Under the pieces are notes generated by a model. The model did no database searches and had not been told where the DNA came from. It saw nothing but the letters and a program-made list of their open reading frames with translations. From a virus: DNA of 21,234 bases. The DNA lies in IMG/VR virus record IMGVR_UViG_3300025872_000376, positions 1 to 21,234 of that record; one strand, given 5' to 3'. Shown here in pieces: positions 8,592 through 16,667 of the stretch. A program made the position numbers and the translations under genes. How positions within the stretch are numbered: the first letter of the stretch is position 1; the number at the start of each line of letters is the position of its first letter.

Positions 8592-8625
8592 AAATAAGCC
8601 GGGCGGGCGTTGCCACCCGCCCGGC
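8592..8625 (-). terminator. Intrinsic terminator between two late genes
   Basis: On the minus strand GCCGGGCGGG and CCCGCCCGGC form a perfect 10-bp GC-rich stem around the loop TGGCAACG. The stem is followed by TTATTT. It lies in the 71-base gap between the 202-aa gene (stop at 8646) and the 167-aa gene (start at 8574). The form is that of a rho-independent terminator; in a phage operon it may reduce rather than stop transcription. Confidence 0.8.
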
Positions 8626-8645
8626 CCCAATGAGACGCAGTTCGA

Positions 8646-9254
8646 TCAGGCGTTGCCGAGGAGAATCCACTTGACGACGATCGTGCCATCGAACTCCTGG
8701 GTCGCGTTGCCGTCCACGTCGGTCGAGGTGGCAAACCCGGTGTTGAGGTACAGGTCGGCGGCGGTGGTCATGCCGTTGGCGAACGCGACAGCAGTGGAGG
8801 CGAGGTCAACGGCGGTGCCGGCCACGTTGATGGTCGCGGACGACGTGAACGCGGTGGTCGGGACCACGTTCGCCATCGTGGACGTGAGGGCCACGTTCGA
8901 CGCCGCAGCGGTGCCGAGCGAGATCGCGCCGGTCGAGGACGCGTTGAGCGTGCTCGACAGCGTGGAGGTCGTGGTCTGCGTGACGTTGCCCGACACGCCG
9001 AGGATCAGGATGTTGCCCTCGGGGAAGTCGTAGAGCTTGGTGCTCTGGTACTCGGTGCCGTTGGTGACAGTCTGCTCAACGCCCGACAGGGTGATGACGG
9101 TCGTGTTGACGCCGGTGCCGCCGGGAACCTCCGAGACGGAGACGCCCGAGACGCCGGACACCGCCCCGACGCCGCTGACGAGCGTGCCGGGGTTGGTCGC
9201 CGCCTCGTTGTCCGTGCCGAGGAAGGCGGTTTTCTTGGAATCGTAGGTAGCCAT
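8646..9254 (-). CDS. Virion protein following the capsid gene, possible head fibre or decoration protein (202 aa)
   Basis: A 202-aa protein very rich in Thr, Ser, Ala, Val and Gly, with almost no Cys. The N-terminus carries a Gly/Val/Ser repeat-like tract (VSGVGAVSGVSGVSVSEV). The middle holds ALTSTMANVVPTTAFTSSAT, and the C-terminus ends in TQEFDGTIVVKWILLGNA. A C-terminal beta-strand with an aromatic residue after a segment such as LYLNTGFATSTDVDG is seen in phage structural proteins encoded right after the capsid gene. It is flanked by two strong terminators (9283-9321 and 8592-8625), so it forms a transcription unit of its own with the leader between. The ATG at 9254 has AAGGA about ten bases upstream. 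Function as a head fibre or decoration protein is inference. Confidence 0.7.
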   Translation of the reverse strand: MATYDSKKTAFLGTDNEAATNPGTLVSGVGAVSGVSGVSVSEVPGGTGVNTTVITLSGVEQTVTNGTEYQSTKLYDFPEGNILILGVSGNVTQTTTSTLSSTLNASSTGAISLGTAAASNVALTSTMANVVPTTAFTSSATINVAGTAVDLASTAVAFANGMTTAADLYLNTGFATSTDVDGNATQEFDGTIVVKWILLGNA

Positions 9255-9282
9255 ATTGGCAAGTCCTTGTGTTTGTGTGCTG

Positions 9283-9321
9283 GGAAGAAAGACCCGGCGG
9301 GGTCAACGCGACCCCGCCGGG
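9283..9321 (-). terminator. Strong intrinsic terminator after the capsid gene
   Basis: On the minus strand CCCGGCGGGGTC and GACCCCGCCGGG form a perfect 12-bp stem with the loop GCGTT, followed by TCTTTCTT. It lies 13 bases past the capsid stop. This is the position of the late terminator T-phi in T7, which lies just downstream of gene 10. It probably sets the high ratio of capsid to tail transcripts. Confidence 0.9.
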
Positions 9322-9333
9322 ATGGGTTCACGA

Positions 9334-10311
9334 TCAGGCGATGGCGATTTCGCCGCACGCTTCGGTGCGGAGCCACTTCGCGCCTTGCAGGAACGCAGCG
9401 CCGAACATCCAAGCGCGGTGCGTGGAGGTCTTGTCGGCGTACAGGGGTTCGATGCCGGTGAAGAACACCTGGCCGAACGCGCTGTTGTCACCGATGAAGC
9501 AGGCAACGGTCGTGGAGAAGTCGCCGTTGTACTGCGAGTCGGTTTCGGTCGTGACGTTCGTGCTGGGCATCTGGTTCGTCATCACGAGTTCAAACCCGGC
9601 GACGCGGATGAGGCGGCGTTCGAGCTTGCCGTTGACGCTCTGGTAGTCGTTGGACAGGAGCGAGTCGTCCTGACGCAGAACGCGGTCGATATAGGGCGTG
9701 ATGAAACCCACGCGGCCATCGCGGGGCACGTCCTTCTCGTCCATCTTCTGCGCGATTTCCTCCATGTCCGACTGGAACGCCTTGGAGCCGGTCAGCGTCG
9801 CGGGGTAAGCCGTGGCGATGGGGCCGGTGCGGGGCGAGTCGAGGAGGTTGCCGGCGGGGAACTCGCTGTTGGGGCCGGAGGCCGACTGGCGAGCGCCGAG
9901 GATGATCTGGCGGGCGAGGCGCACGTCCACCGTGCGGGCGATGGCGCGGGCGTGCTCGGTCGCAACCTGGGCGCGGGTGTCGTAGTGCGCGATGAAGTCG
10001 TCGTACTTCGACAGGTGGTTGGCCGAGACGAGTTCCTTGGAATCGACCGCGATGGTCAGTTCCTTGGTGATCGGGGCGTTGACGCCGACGATCTCGGTGC
10101 CGGCGGTGTGCTCGCTGGCGGAGGTTTTCCAGAGGCGCGGGAACTGGTGAGAGTTGCCGCTGGTGATCTGGTGCTTGAGGCCGTAGCGACCGAACACGGT
10201 CGCGGTTTCGTAGGCGGTCAGGAGCATCCCGGCGTACTGCTTGAGGGCGAGCGCCTGTGCGTCGCCGCTGCCGAGGGATTGCAGAGGATGATTCAGTGTG
10301 GCGTTAGCCAT
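9334..10311 (-). CDS. Major capsid protein (gp10-like)
   Basis: A 325-aa major capsid protein of the T7 gp10 type (T7 gp10A is 345 aa), forming the HK97-fold shell. Family features include the N-terminal QALALKQYAGMLLTAYETAT, a segment around KHQITSGNSHQFPRLWK with AGTEIVGVNAPITKELTIAV, DFIAHYDTRAQVATEHARAI, and near the end MTNQMPSTNV and FTGIEPLYADK. I chose the ATG at 10311 (MANATLNHPL), with GGAAA about 12 bases upstream. An in-frame extension to 10383 has no ribosome binding site and would lie within the untranslated leader. The gene is isolated from its neighbours by 206 bases of leader with two hairpins and by the terminator downstream, as expected for a very strongly expressed gene. 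Confidence 0.93.
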   Translation of the reverse strand: MANATLNHPLQSLGSGDAQALALKQYAGMLLTAYETATVFGRYGLKHQITSGNSHQFPRLWKTSASEHTAGTEIVGVNAPITKELTIAVDSKELVSANHLSKYDDFIAHYDTRAQVATEHARAIARTVDVRLARQIILGARQSASGPNSEFPAGNLLDSPRTGPIATAYPATLTGSKAFQSDMEEIAQKMDEKDVPRDGRVGFITPYIDRVLRQDDSLLSNDYQSVNGKLERRLIRVAGFELVMTNQMPSTNVTTETDSQYNGDFSTTVACFIGDNSAFGQVFFTGIEPLYADKTSTHRAWMFGAAFLQGAKWLRTEACGEIAIA

Positions 10312-10339
10312 GACTTGGTTTCCGTTTGAGGGGCGTGAC

Positions 10340-10363
10340 GCGAACCCGGACAATCCGGTTCGC
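10340..10363 (-). promoter_or_regulatory. Hairpin in the capsid mRNA leader
   Basis: On the minus strand GCGAACCGGA pairs with TCCGGGTTCGC around a three-base loop, with one bulged G. The hairpin stands about 29 bases before the capsid start and is not followed by a T tract, so it is not a typical terminator. A role in mRNA processing or stability (as an RNase III site in T7 late leaders) is possible but unproven. Confidence 0.5.
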
Positions 10364-10463
10364 AGTGCTTCGCCTCTGGTCACGGGTTCTCGTCACGACC
10401 AAACGGCCCCAGCTAAGGGGTTGTCGATTCGTCGATCCGGCCCTGTCAGAGTTTCAGCGCAGA

Positions 10464-10495
10464 CAAAACCGGCGGCGGTCTGTCACCGTCGCCGG
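10464..10495 (-). terminator. Terminator-like hairpin between scaffold and capsid genes
   Basis: On the minus strand CCGGCG, a mismatch and CGG pair with CCG and CGCCGG around the loop TGACAGA, followed by TTTTG. It lies 22 bases after the scaffold stop, at the head of the 206-base gap before the capsid gene. The T tract is short (four), so it may be a weak terminator or a processing site. Confidence 0.6.
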
Positions 10496-10517
10496 CCAAG
10501 GGAAAGGGGGCGGCTTG

Positions 10518-11438
10518 TCAGCCGCGTGGAAGCTCGTTCACCATCGGGGACAGCGCCATGCGTTGCATGACCCGGCGATGGAAGTCGGCGTCGTACTGTG
10601 GGTTCACCCGCCCGTTGTGGGTCGGGGCGAACTTGGGGTCGTTCATATCGCGGATGTACTCGGCCTGCGTGGTGTACGGGCCAGCGCCGCCGCCCGATCC
10701 GGGCTGGGCGGTCACGAGTTTGCCCGACTTGTCGCCGCCCGCCGCGCGGTCGTACTTGGCGGCGAGCCATTCAAACGCACGCAGCGAGGCGTTAGGATCG
10801 GTCGTCTGCTGGTTGTACCACTGGACCTCCTGCTCGGAGAGTCCAGCCTTGGCCCATTCGAGCACAGCCTGCACCTTCTCCTCGCCGCCGACCAGCTTGG
10901 CGGCGGCTTCGCGTTCGGCCTTTTGGGCACCGGCGACAAGCTGCGCCTCGTGTTGCAGGTAGGCGTCAACGACGGTGCGGGGGTAGCCCTTGGCTTTCAA
11001 GGCGGCGTACATCTCGTCGGTGAGCTTGCCGGTTTGCAGGTACGCGGCCTTGGCCTCGTCCTGCTTGACACCGGCGTATTCGAGCACCTGGGCGGGCGTG
11101 GCGTCGTCGGGCAGCGCACCAGCGGGCGGGGGCGCGTCGGGCGTGACGGTCAGGCCCGACTTGGCGGGATCGGTCGGGGCGGGCGGCTTGCCGGCGCGGG
11201 CCTTTTCGAGTTCGGTGTAGCTCTTGAGGAGGGCGTCGGTGCGGACGGCACCCTTCTCGGCGTCCCAGAACTTCTCGGGCACGTCGGCGGGACGCTGCTT
11301 GATGGTCTTGGCGAGGTCGTTGAGGTTGCCGGGGTCGGGTTTGGGCAACCCCTTCTCGCCGATCTCGGCCATGCGTGCGGGCGCGTCATCCTTGGGTGGT
11401 GCGGCGGGCGGTGCGGGAGGCGTTGAGACTTGTGACAT
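10518..11438 (-). CDS. Scaffolding protein (gp9-like)
   Basis: A 306-aa acidic, mostly helical protein that directs procapsid assembly and then leaves. The N-terminus is low-complexity and rich in Pro and Ala. The middle has EKFWDAEKGAVRTDALLKSY, a motif common to scaffolds of T7-like phages (WD-x-E-x-G-x-V/I-R-x-D-x-L-x-K-S-Y). Then come a second Pro-rich linker (VTPDAPPPAGALP), a helical section (QAVLEWAKAGLSEQEVQWYN, NASLRAFEWLAAKYD), and a C-terminal tail with PKFAPTHNGRVNPQYDADFH and basic residues RRVMQRM, a typical capsid-binding end. It stands between portal and capsid, as in T7. The ATG at 11438 has GGAAA about 11 bases upstream. Confidence 0.88.
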   Translation of the reverse strand: MSQVSTPPAPPAAPPKDDAPARMAEIGEKGLPKPDPGNLNDLAKTIKQRPADVPEKFWDAEKGAVRTDALLKSYTELEKARAGKPPAPTDPAKSGLTVTPDAPPPAGALPDDATPAQVLEYAGVKQDEAKAAYLQTGKLTDEMYAALKAKGYPRTVVDAYLQHEAQLVAGAQKAEREAAAKLVGGEEKVQAVLEWAKAGLSEQEVQWYNQQTTDPNASLRAFEWLAAKYDRAAGGDKSGKLVTAQPGSGGGAGPYTTQAEYIRDMNDPKFAPTHNGRVNPQYDADFHRRVMQRMALSPMVNELPRG

Positions 11439-11456
11439 GGTGCGTTTCCATTGGGG

Positions 11457-11780
11457 TTAGCGGGCGACTTTCCATTGGTTTTGCAGAGTGCCCCATTGAG
11501 GGCAGGGATACGGAACCGGGGGCGGGTAAGGCTCGCCGCGTGATTCGTGATCCCACTGAACGAGCTTTCTTTCAATAGCCATGCAGGCTGCGGTGATTGC
11601 GAACTCGACATCGCTATCAGAGTCACCATCCTGCGCCGGGATGTTTGCAGCACACACGCGACCGTCCGGGGCGGTGGTGCTCAACCCAACGACCACGCTG
11701 CCGTCGCTGGTTTTCATTTCGATGGGTTGGTAGTTGGTGATCGCGGCGGCAATCCGCTCGACCCGTTTGATATCCGTCAT
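11457..11780 (-). CDS. Small hypothetical protein between portal and scaffold (107 aa)
   Basis: A 107-aa protein of unknown function. It begins with a helical region (TDIKRVERIAAAITNYQPIE), continues with a probable beta-strand section (DGSVVVGLSTTAPDGRVCAA), then an acidic stretch (QDGDSDSDVEF) and a helix with AACMAIERKLVQW, and ends Pro-rich (GEPYPPPVPYPCPQW). The ATG at 11780 follows the portal stop by 15 bases, with AAGGGA about nine bases upstream. T7 has no gene here. I do not recognise a domain and assign no function. Confidence 0.65.
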   Translation of the reverse strand: MTDIKRVERIAAAITNYQPIEMKTSDGSVVVGLSTTAPDGRVCAANIPAQDGDSDSDVEFAITAACMAIERKLVQWDHESRGEPYPPPVPYPCPQWGTLQNQWKVAR

Positions 11781-11795
11781 GGTGCGTCCCTTGGG

Positions 11796-13343
11796 TTAGG
11801 CTGCGGCGGGCATCGCCTGCTGTTCGGCGATCTTGCCGCTGGATTGGATGAGTTGCTGCGCGGCGGCGGCTCCGAGTTGCTGCTGCATCATCTGCGCCTG
11901 CTCGGCCTTCAACTGCTCGTCGCTCTTGATGAGGTTGACGGGGTTGATGTTGTAAGCCTGCATGACGCGGTTCATCAGTTCCTGCGAGTTCAGCCGCTCG
12001 GCGGCACCGGGGACCAGCGCCAGCGTTTGCAGGGCGGTGATGAGGCCGTCGAGTTCGGTCTTGCGGGCGAGCGCTTCGAGGCCGGTGAGCACCTTGAACG
12101 CCGACGCTTCTTTGAGTTCGACCGGCATCGGGATCATGTACCCCTTGTGTTCGAGCATGTACGCGATGCGCTCGAGCAGCGGTTGCTGTAGCTCACTAGC
12201 GATCATCGAGTACGACGACCCGATGGCACCCTCGATCTCCTGTGCGATCCGCATGATCTGCGTGGCGGTGACGCGCTCGCCGGTAGGCTGCGAGGTTGCT
12301 TCGAGCAGCATCGACCGGCCCAGCCGCTTCTCGATGACGCCCGCGACCTGCCCGGTCACGCCCATGTCGCCGGCCTGGTTCGTCTGCACGAACCCGATGC
12401 CATCGGGCATGTTGCCCGTGACGCGACCGGCGATGACGGTCATGTTCGGCTTGGCGAAGTCCTCGGCGGCGTAGCCCTTGGAGGGGTCGAACACCGGGAT
12501 CGTCTTTGCCATGCTGATCGACTTCTCGACGATGGCGCGGGTGAGTCCGTTGAGCGAGCGCAGGTCGGCGGACTTGAGTTCCACGAACCCGCGCGAGTAG
12601 TGCTCGCCGGGGTTCTCCTGGTAGCCGCACCAGATGAACGGCGACACCGGCTCGGTGGACTCGGCCACGACGGCCCCGTTGAGTTCCTGCGTGATGCGGT
12701 ACTTGCCGTCGCGGGTCCGCTCGCAGAGTGTGTAGAGGTCAAGGTCGTCCTCATACGATCCGGGCTTGGCCGGATCTAGGTTCGCCCTGGCGATCACGTC
12801 CTCGGACAGTTCGTTGCGGTCCACACATTCCTTGGTCACGACCCACATCAACCTGCGGGACGAGTCGCGGCGTCCGACCCAGTGGTCGAACCGGAACGCC
12901 TTGAACGAGAAGTCGTCCTGGATCTGAAACAGACCGTTGCCCGCAACGAGCACCTGTTCAAGCACCGGCGTCATCGCCGTGCGGTAGTTGGTGCGGTCGA
13001 GCATCGACTGGATGATGAGTTCGCGGGCGTAGAGGTAGCCCCGGAACGCCAGAATCTTCTCGGGCGGCACGGCGGGGTTGAACTCGATCTTGGGCGAGAT
13101 GGCGTAGCGGAACCACGCCATACCCGGCGCGAACAGCGACATGAGCAGTCGCCCTACAAGGTTCGATACCCCGTCACTGCCGACGTTCTGCCACGACAGG
13201 CCGGTTTCATCGGTGATCTTCTGCCCGACCGGGGGCAGGACAGAGGGGATGGTGAGCAGGGCGTAGGATCGAATCCGGTCCAGCAGGGCCATCCGGTCGC
13301 CGTCCGCTTTGTCGTAGCGTGCGGCGATGGTGCCCTTCTTCAC
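11796..13343 (-). CDS. Portal / head-tail connector protein (gp8-like)
   Basis: A 515-aa protein that forms the dodecameric portal through which DNA is packaged and ejected. T7 gp8 is 536 aa. Family features are the N-terminal LTIPSVLPPVGQKITDETGL, QNVGSDGVSNLVGRLLMSLF with PGMAWFRY, the segment TAMTPVLEQVLVAGNGLFQI, PFIWCGYQENPGEHYSRGF, and ATSQPTGERVTATQIMRIAQ. The C-terminus is rich in Gln and Ala (EQAQMMQQQLGAAAAQQL in similar wording), typical of gp8 crown helices. The start is GTG at 13343, overlapping the upstream stop as GTGA, with GGAGG about 15 bases upstream. It begins the head gene cluster directly after three small genes that follow the RNA polymerase. Confidence 0.93.
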   Translation of the reverse strand: MKKGTIAARYDKADGDRMALLDRIRSYALLTIPSVLPPVGQKITDETGLSWQNVGSDGVSNLVGRLLMSLFAPGMAWFRYAISPKIEFNPAVPPEKILAFRGYLYARELIIQSMLDRTNYRTAMTPVLEQVLVAGNGLFQIQDDFSFKAFRFDHWVGRRDSSRRLMWVVTKECVDRNELSEDVIARANLDPAKPGSYEDDLDLYTLCERTRDGKYRITQELNGAVVAESTEPVSPFIWCGYQENPGEHYSRGFVELKSADLRSLNGLTRAIVEKSISMAKTIPVFDPSKGYAAEDFAKPNMTVIAGRVTGNMPDGIGFVQTNQAGDMGVTGQVAGVIEKRLGRSMLLEATSQPTGERVTATQIMRIAQEIEGAIGSSYSMIASELQQPLLERIAYMLEHKGYMIPMPVELKEASAFKVLTGLEALARKTELDGLITALQTLALVPGAAERLNSQELMNRVMQAYNINPVNLIKSDEQLKAEQAQMMQQQLGAAAAQQLIQSSGKIAEQQAMPAAA

Positions 13344-13534
13344 GGGATCGAGAGTCCTCCATTGCCGCCGGTGCTGACGCCGGGGTTGCGGTCAATCCGC
13401 AGGCTCGACCGCCCCATGCGATTTGCGTTCAAGGATCGCCGTTTCGCGGCCAGCGCCGCCTCGTCCACAAGGTCATCCTTGGGGGGCGGGGCGGGCGGCT
13501 TGATTTCGGGAATGTCGGGGCCACCAAAGCACAT
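13340..13534 (-). CDS. Small Pro-rich protein upstream of portal (64 aa)
   Basis: A 64-aa protein that starts MCFGGPDIPEIKPPAPPPKD, then has a short helix rich in Ala, Lys and Arg (EAALAAKRRSLNANRMGR), and ends Gly-rich (STGGNGGLSIP). Short proteins of this pattern (Met, Gly-rich start, poly-Pro, an Ala/Arg helix, Gly-rich end) are often encoded right beside portal genes of podoviruses, and the function is not known. The ATG at 13534 overlaps the upstream stop as TGATG, and its own stop overlaps the portal GTG, so all three are translationally coupled. Confidence 0.72.
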   Translation of the reverse strand: MCFGGPDIPEIKPPAPPPKDDLVDEAALAAKRRSLNANRMGRSSLRIDRNPGVSTGGNGGLSIP

Positions 13535-13740
13535 CAGGTTTTCTTCCTGTTCCAGCGGTCTTTGAGGATGTAGATGAGTTCACGTTGCCCGAGTCGGGCG
13601 GCAAATCGGATGCGGTCCTCCTCTGTCACGATGTCCGAGATGCTGACACCGGGAGGAAACACACGGTCGAGCAGTTCAATGAGCGAGCCAGTGTCGAGCG
13701 GCAACTCGCCAAGATCGTCCCGAGCACGGTCCTTGGGCAT
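13534..13740 (-). CDS. Small conserved phage protein (68 aa)
   Basis: A 68-aa protein with the sequence features SLIELLDRVFPPGVSISDI and RLGQRELIYILKDRWNRKK. A Leu-Asp-x-x-Phe-Pro-Pro start and a Gly-Gln-Arg-Glu-Leu-Ile end resemble a family of small proteins near the portal genes of T7-like phages, for which I know no function. The ATG at 13740 has AAGGA about nine bases upstream. The first 65 bases overlap the end of the preceding gene in another frame. It is coupled downstream by a TGATG overlap. Confidence 0.72.
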   Translation of the reverse strand: MPKDRARDDLGELPLDTGSLIELLDRVFPPGVSISDIVTEEDRIRFAARLGQRELIYILKDRWNRKKT

Positions 13741-14206
13741 GTGCGTATCCTTCCTTGATGAGCCACCGTCGCAGTGCCGCCGGCGACGCGATCCGCCCCG
13801 GCACGTCCACGCCGCCGATGCGGAGTTGCATCACAACCACGCTCACACAGTCATAAGACAACCCACGGCCACGCAACAACCAGCGTCGGAACGTCGGCCA
13901 GCGCGGTTTCTTGCCGTGCAGCCGCACCGCCCGCAAGTCGATCGGGTGCGGCAGCGGGACGTGGACGAGCGACAGCAGGCGGGGGTAGTGGGCGAGATAC
14001 GCCCCGGCGTCATATCGCCGGTCCTCGATGTAGCCAGGCTCCAGCGCCACGCCGTCGTGCAGGATCGCACAGTGCGTCACGCTCGAAAGCGTGAGCAGCT
14101 TGATCGCCGCACCGATGGCGACGAGTTCGAGTCGTGGCGAGAACCACGGGTTGGTCCCGAACGCCACGGTCGCGCGGAAAACCGTTTGGCTATCTAAGGA
14201 GTGCAA
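13676..14206 (-). CDS. Permuted papain-like (NlpC/P60 or YiiX-type) protein (176 aa)
   Basis: A 176-aa protein whose layout resembles permuted papain-fold enzymes, in which the catalytic His comes before the Cys. A start strand RATVAFGTN is followed by SVTHCAILHDGVALEPGYIE with His45, and LSYDCVSVVVMQL holds Cys120. Members of such families cut peptides or amide bonds in cell walls or lipids. A role in host wall handling is possible but not shown. No ATG exists; the first start after the polymerase stop is TTG at 14206, 15 bases downstream, and GTG at 14167 is the alternative. I prefer TTG because the GTG would cut the first strand. No clear Shine-Dalgarno is visible, so coupling to the polymerase is likely. 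The C-terminal 20 residues overlap the next gene. Confidence 0.6.
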   Translation of the reverse strand: MHSLDSQTVFRATVAFGTNPWFSPRLELVAIGAAIKLLTLSSVTHCAILHDGVALEPGYIEDRRYDAGAYLAHYPRLLSLVHVPLPHPIDLRAVRLHGKKPRWPTFRRWLLRGRGLSYDCVSVVVMQLRIGGVDVPGRIASPAALRRWLIKEGYAHAQGPCSGRSWRVAARHWLAH

Positions 14207-14221
14207 TGGCTTTTGATCCGG

Positions 14222-16615
14222 TCAGCTAAAGAAGTAGGGCGAGTCGAGCACGCAGCGGATGTCGAGCGTTCCGGGCTTGGGCGGGTCGGGCAGCTTCAAG
14301 TCCGGGTTCCACTTCTGCATGTACTCCATCAGGTTTTCGATCAGCGGCATCGAGTGCAGGGCGACGAACTGCTCGCGGATCACGCGGTCCATCGCGTCCA
14401 CGTCGGCGGCGTGGGTCCAGTAGGAGTCATGCACGCCCGCGAACGACAGGCCAAGTTTCCGCATCTCGGTTGCGGTCATCATCAGGTGCGTCGCGTCGAT
14501 GGAGTGGATGAAGTTCGGCGCGAACCCGTTGACCTGGCGTCGGTACTTGACCTTCAACTCCCGCTCGGCGGGGATGCTCAGGTCGGCCAGCACCGTCGCC
14601 ACCCGGCGAATCCCCTCATGGAAGTAGGGCTGGATGCACGGCAGGCCCAGCGGGGTCTGCCACGCCACGCACCGATTATCGCCCGAGATCAGCCGGGCGC
14701 ACTCGGTCATCCACGCCATGATCTGCTTGGCCGACACACAGACATGCCCCATCTCGTCCATGACCGTGTTAGCCAGGTACATCGAGCAGGCGTACATCGC
14801 CTTCGATTCAAGCTGAGTGAGTTCGCTCAACTGGTCCCGCACCTGCTTGCGTGCCCCGACCTTGGTCACGCCGTACACCGTGGTCATCACGGGTTGCTTG
14901 ACCACTTTGCGGGTGATGAACCCGTCCAGCGCCACCGCCGCGCCGACACCGTTGGCGGCGTCCCGAGCGACCCGCTCGACCACGCGGGCGCACACCGCCG
15001 AGTACACATCCGCCGGCGACTCGCCGGGGATCAGGTTCACCGCCGCCGCACCGGACGGGTCGCGGCCCAGCGCGGCGTAGTGTTGGAGGCCATTGCACGA
15101 TCCGTCCTTCTGAATCGGGATGGCGCTGGCGTAGGACTCGGGATCGCCCGACTGGATCGCTTTCACAAGGTCGTCGTAGGCGGCGAGGAACTGCCACGGC
15201 TTTTCCGCCTCGCGCCACCGCTCGGGTTGGTCCTCGGCCACGAAGTTGTCGGTCCACTCCACCCGCTGATTGAACGGCACCTTGTCGATGCCCCACGAGT
15301 TGGCAACGTGGACCTTGAGCCAGTACAGCCCCCGCTTGCCGAGCGGCTTGGCGTCCGCGAACCGCATCATGCCGCGACACACATCGTCGCCCTGGTGCGT
15401 GAGGTAGAGGTTGATCGGGTACGCCCGGCCACGAAAGTCGATCTGGTGTGGCTGATACCACCGATCCACCGCCGAGAAGTCCTCCGCAACCTTGAGCGTG
15501 AACATGAACGACATGCGGTTGGATGCCTCGATGGCGTTGGCCCGATGAATCTTCGCCGCCTCCTTCTTCCACTTGTCGCGGTCCTCCTTGTTGATGTTGC
15601 CAGCGATAGGCGGCGGGAGCGGCAGGTCGTCGGCGCGTGGCATCCCGAGTTCACCGCCGCCATCGGACCATACATTCTTCACAGCGGTCAGGATGTCGGT
15701 ATTCACCGCCCACGCCGTCGCACCCATCGCGTTCACCGCCTCATACACCCTGTCGAGTTCGGCGCCTTCGAGTGCCTGCGCGATCCGCTTGGTGGGACGC
15801 TTGACGAGCGTGGTGCGGAGCTTCATGTACCCGCCACGCCCAAACTCCGTCCACGGCAGCGGCTCGACGAGCATCGGTTGGTATCGCGGGTAGAGGTGCT
15901 GACGCAGCGTGTGCCCGTCGTCGATCAGCTTCCGCGCCGGGTCGGTCAGGCGGATGATCTTGCGGGACCGGGTGGGATTTTCCCACTCGGTCTTGAGTTC
16001 AAACGCGGGCACGATCTTCTTCGTCCAGTCCTGACAGGTTGCGAACGAGCCGAGAATATCAATCAGCGCGACGCCGAGTTGCAACTGCTCTTTGAGGGGC
16101 CAGCGAGCGCCCTTCTCAAACTGGTTGGCGATGCGGTTGATATGCTTGGGCCGGAACTTGCGCCGGTCGGTGCGGATCAACTTCTTCCATGCGTCCTTGT
16201 TCTTCCGCACCGGAACGATGTTGACCTGGGCGTTGACCGCCTTGCCGATCTCCACCGCCACGGTGGTCAGCCACGCCCCGCGTGGGTTCGCCATCGTGTG
16301 CGACAGGAGCGTGTGCATGGCGATCAGGGCGATGCGGTCGCTTGGCAGGAGCAGGATGCCCCGACCGTAGGTGGCCCGCCCCTTGCCGGGCTTGCCGGCG
16401 GCAACCTCCCGCTGCTCGACGCGGATCGCCTGCTCGTACACCTTGAACCAGTGAACCATCAATCGCTCGGCGGGCTTGAGCGATGCCCCGTCGCCACGCT
16501 TGACAGCATGGGCGGCGAGGTCGTGGTATCGCTTAATGCCGCGTTCGAGCATCCCGGTTTCGAGTTCGATTTCCGCTTCAAGTTCAGACCCGGCCAGCAG
16601 TGATTGGTTGAGCAT
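14222..16615 (-). CDS. T7-type single-subunit DNA-directed RNA polymerase
   Basis: A 797-aa phage RNA polymerase (T7: 883 aa) that would transcribe the middle and late genes from phage promoters. Motif A is KDGSCNGLQHYAALGRD with Asp504 (T7 Asp537). Motif B is TRKVVKQPVMTTVYG with Lys573 and Tyr581 (T7 Lys631 and Tyr639). Motif C is NFIHSIDATHL with Asp707 (T7 Asp812), and VHDSYWTHAADVD follows. The specificity-loop area reads CVAWQTPLGLPCIQPYF, and the end DIRCVLDSPYFFS resembles the T7 C-terminus with its terminal aromatic residue. All catalytic residues are present. The ATG at 16615 is the first after an in-frame stop, with only a weak GGA upstream. Lying just before the structural genes, it has the phiKMV-type position rather than the early position of T7 gene 1. 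Confidence 0.97.
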   Translation of the reverse strand: MLNQSLLAGSELEAEIELETGMLERGIKRYHDLAAHAVKRGDGASLKPAERLMVHWFKVYEQAIRVEQREVAAGKPGKGRATYGRGILLLPSDRIALIAMHTLLSHTMANPRGAWLTTVAVEIGKAVNAQVNIVPVRKNKDAWKKLIRTDRRKFRPKHINRIANQFEKGARWPLKEQLQLGVALIDILGSFATCQDWTKKIVPAFELKTEWENPTRSRKIIRLTDPARKLIDDGHTLRQHLYPRYQPMLVEPLPWTEFGRGGYMKLRTTLVKRPTKRIAQALEGAELDRVYEAVNAMGATAWAVNTDILTAVKNVWSDGGGELGMPRADDLPLPPPIAGNINKEDRDKWKKEAAKIHRANAIEASNRMSFMFTLKVAEDFSAVDRWYQPHQIDFRGRAYPINLYLTHQGDDVCRGMMRFADAKPLGKRGLYWLKVHVANSWGIDKVPFNQRVEWTDNFVAEDQPERWREAEKPWQFLAAYDDLVKAIQSGDPESYASAIPIQKDGSCNGLQHYAALGRDPSGAAAVNLIPGESPADVYSAVCARVVERVARDAANGVGAAVALDGFITRKVVKQPVMTTVYGVTKVGARKQVRDQLSELTQLESKAMYACSMYLANTVMDEMGHVCVSAKQIMAWMTECARLISGDNRCVAWQTPLGLPCIQPYFHEGIRRVATVLADLSIPAERELKVKYRRQVNGFAPNFIHSIDATHLMMTATEMRKLGLSFAGVHDSYWTHAADVDAMDRVIREQFVALHSMPLIENLMEYMQKWNPDLKLPDPPKPGTLDIRCVLDSPYFFS

Positions 16616-16667
16616 GTGTCATCCGTGACGGGGTTGTTGGTCAGTCCTTCAGCATCTGTGCGGGTCA

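Noticed and set aside
14201-16603. 800-codon open frame on the plus strand opposite the RNA polymerase
   Set aside because: It is the antisense shadow of a GC-rich gene with strong codon bias. The protein is Arg, His and Val rich with no domain, and the minus-strand polymerase explains the sequence.
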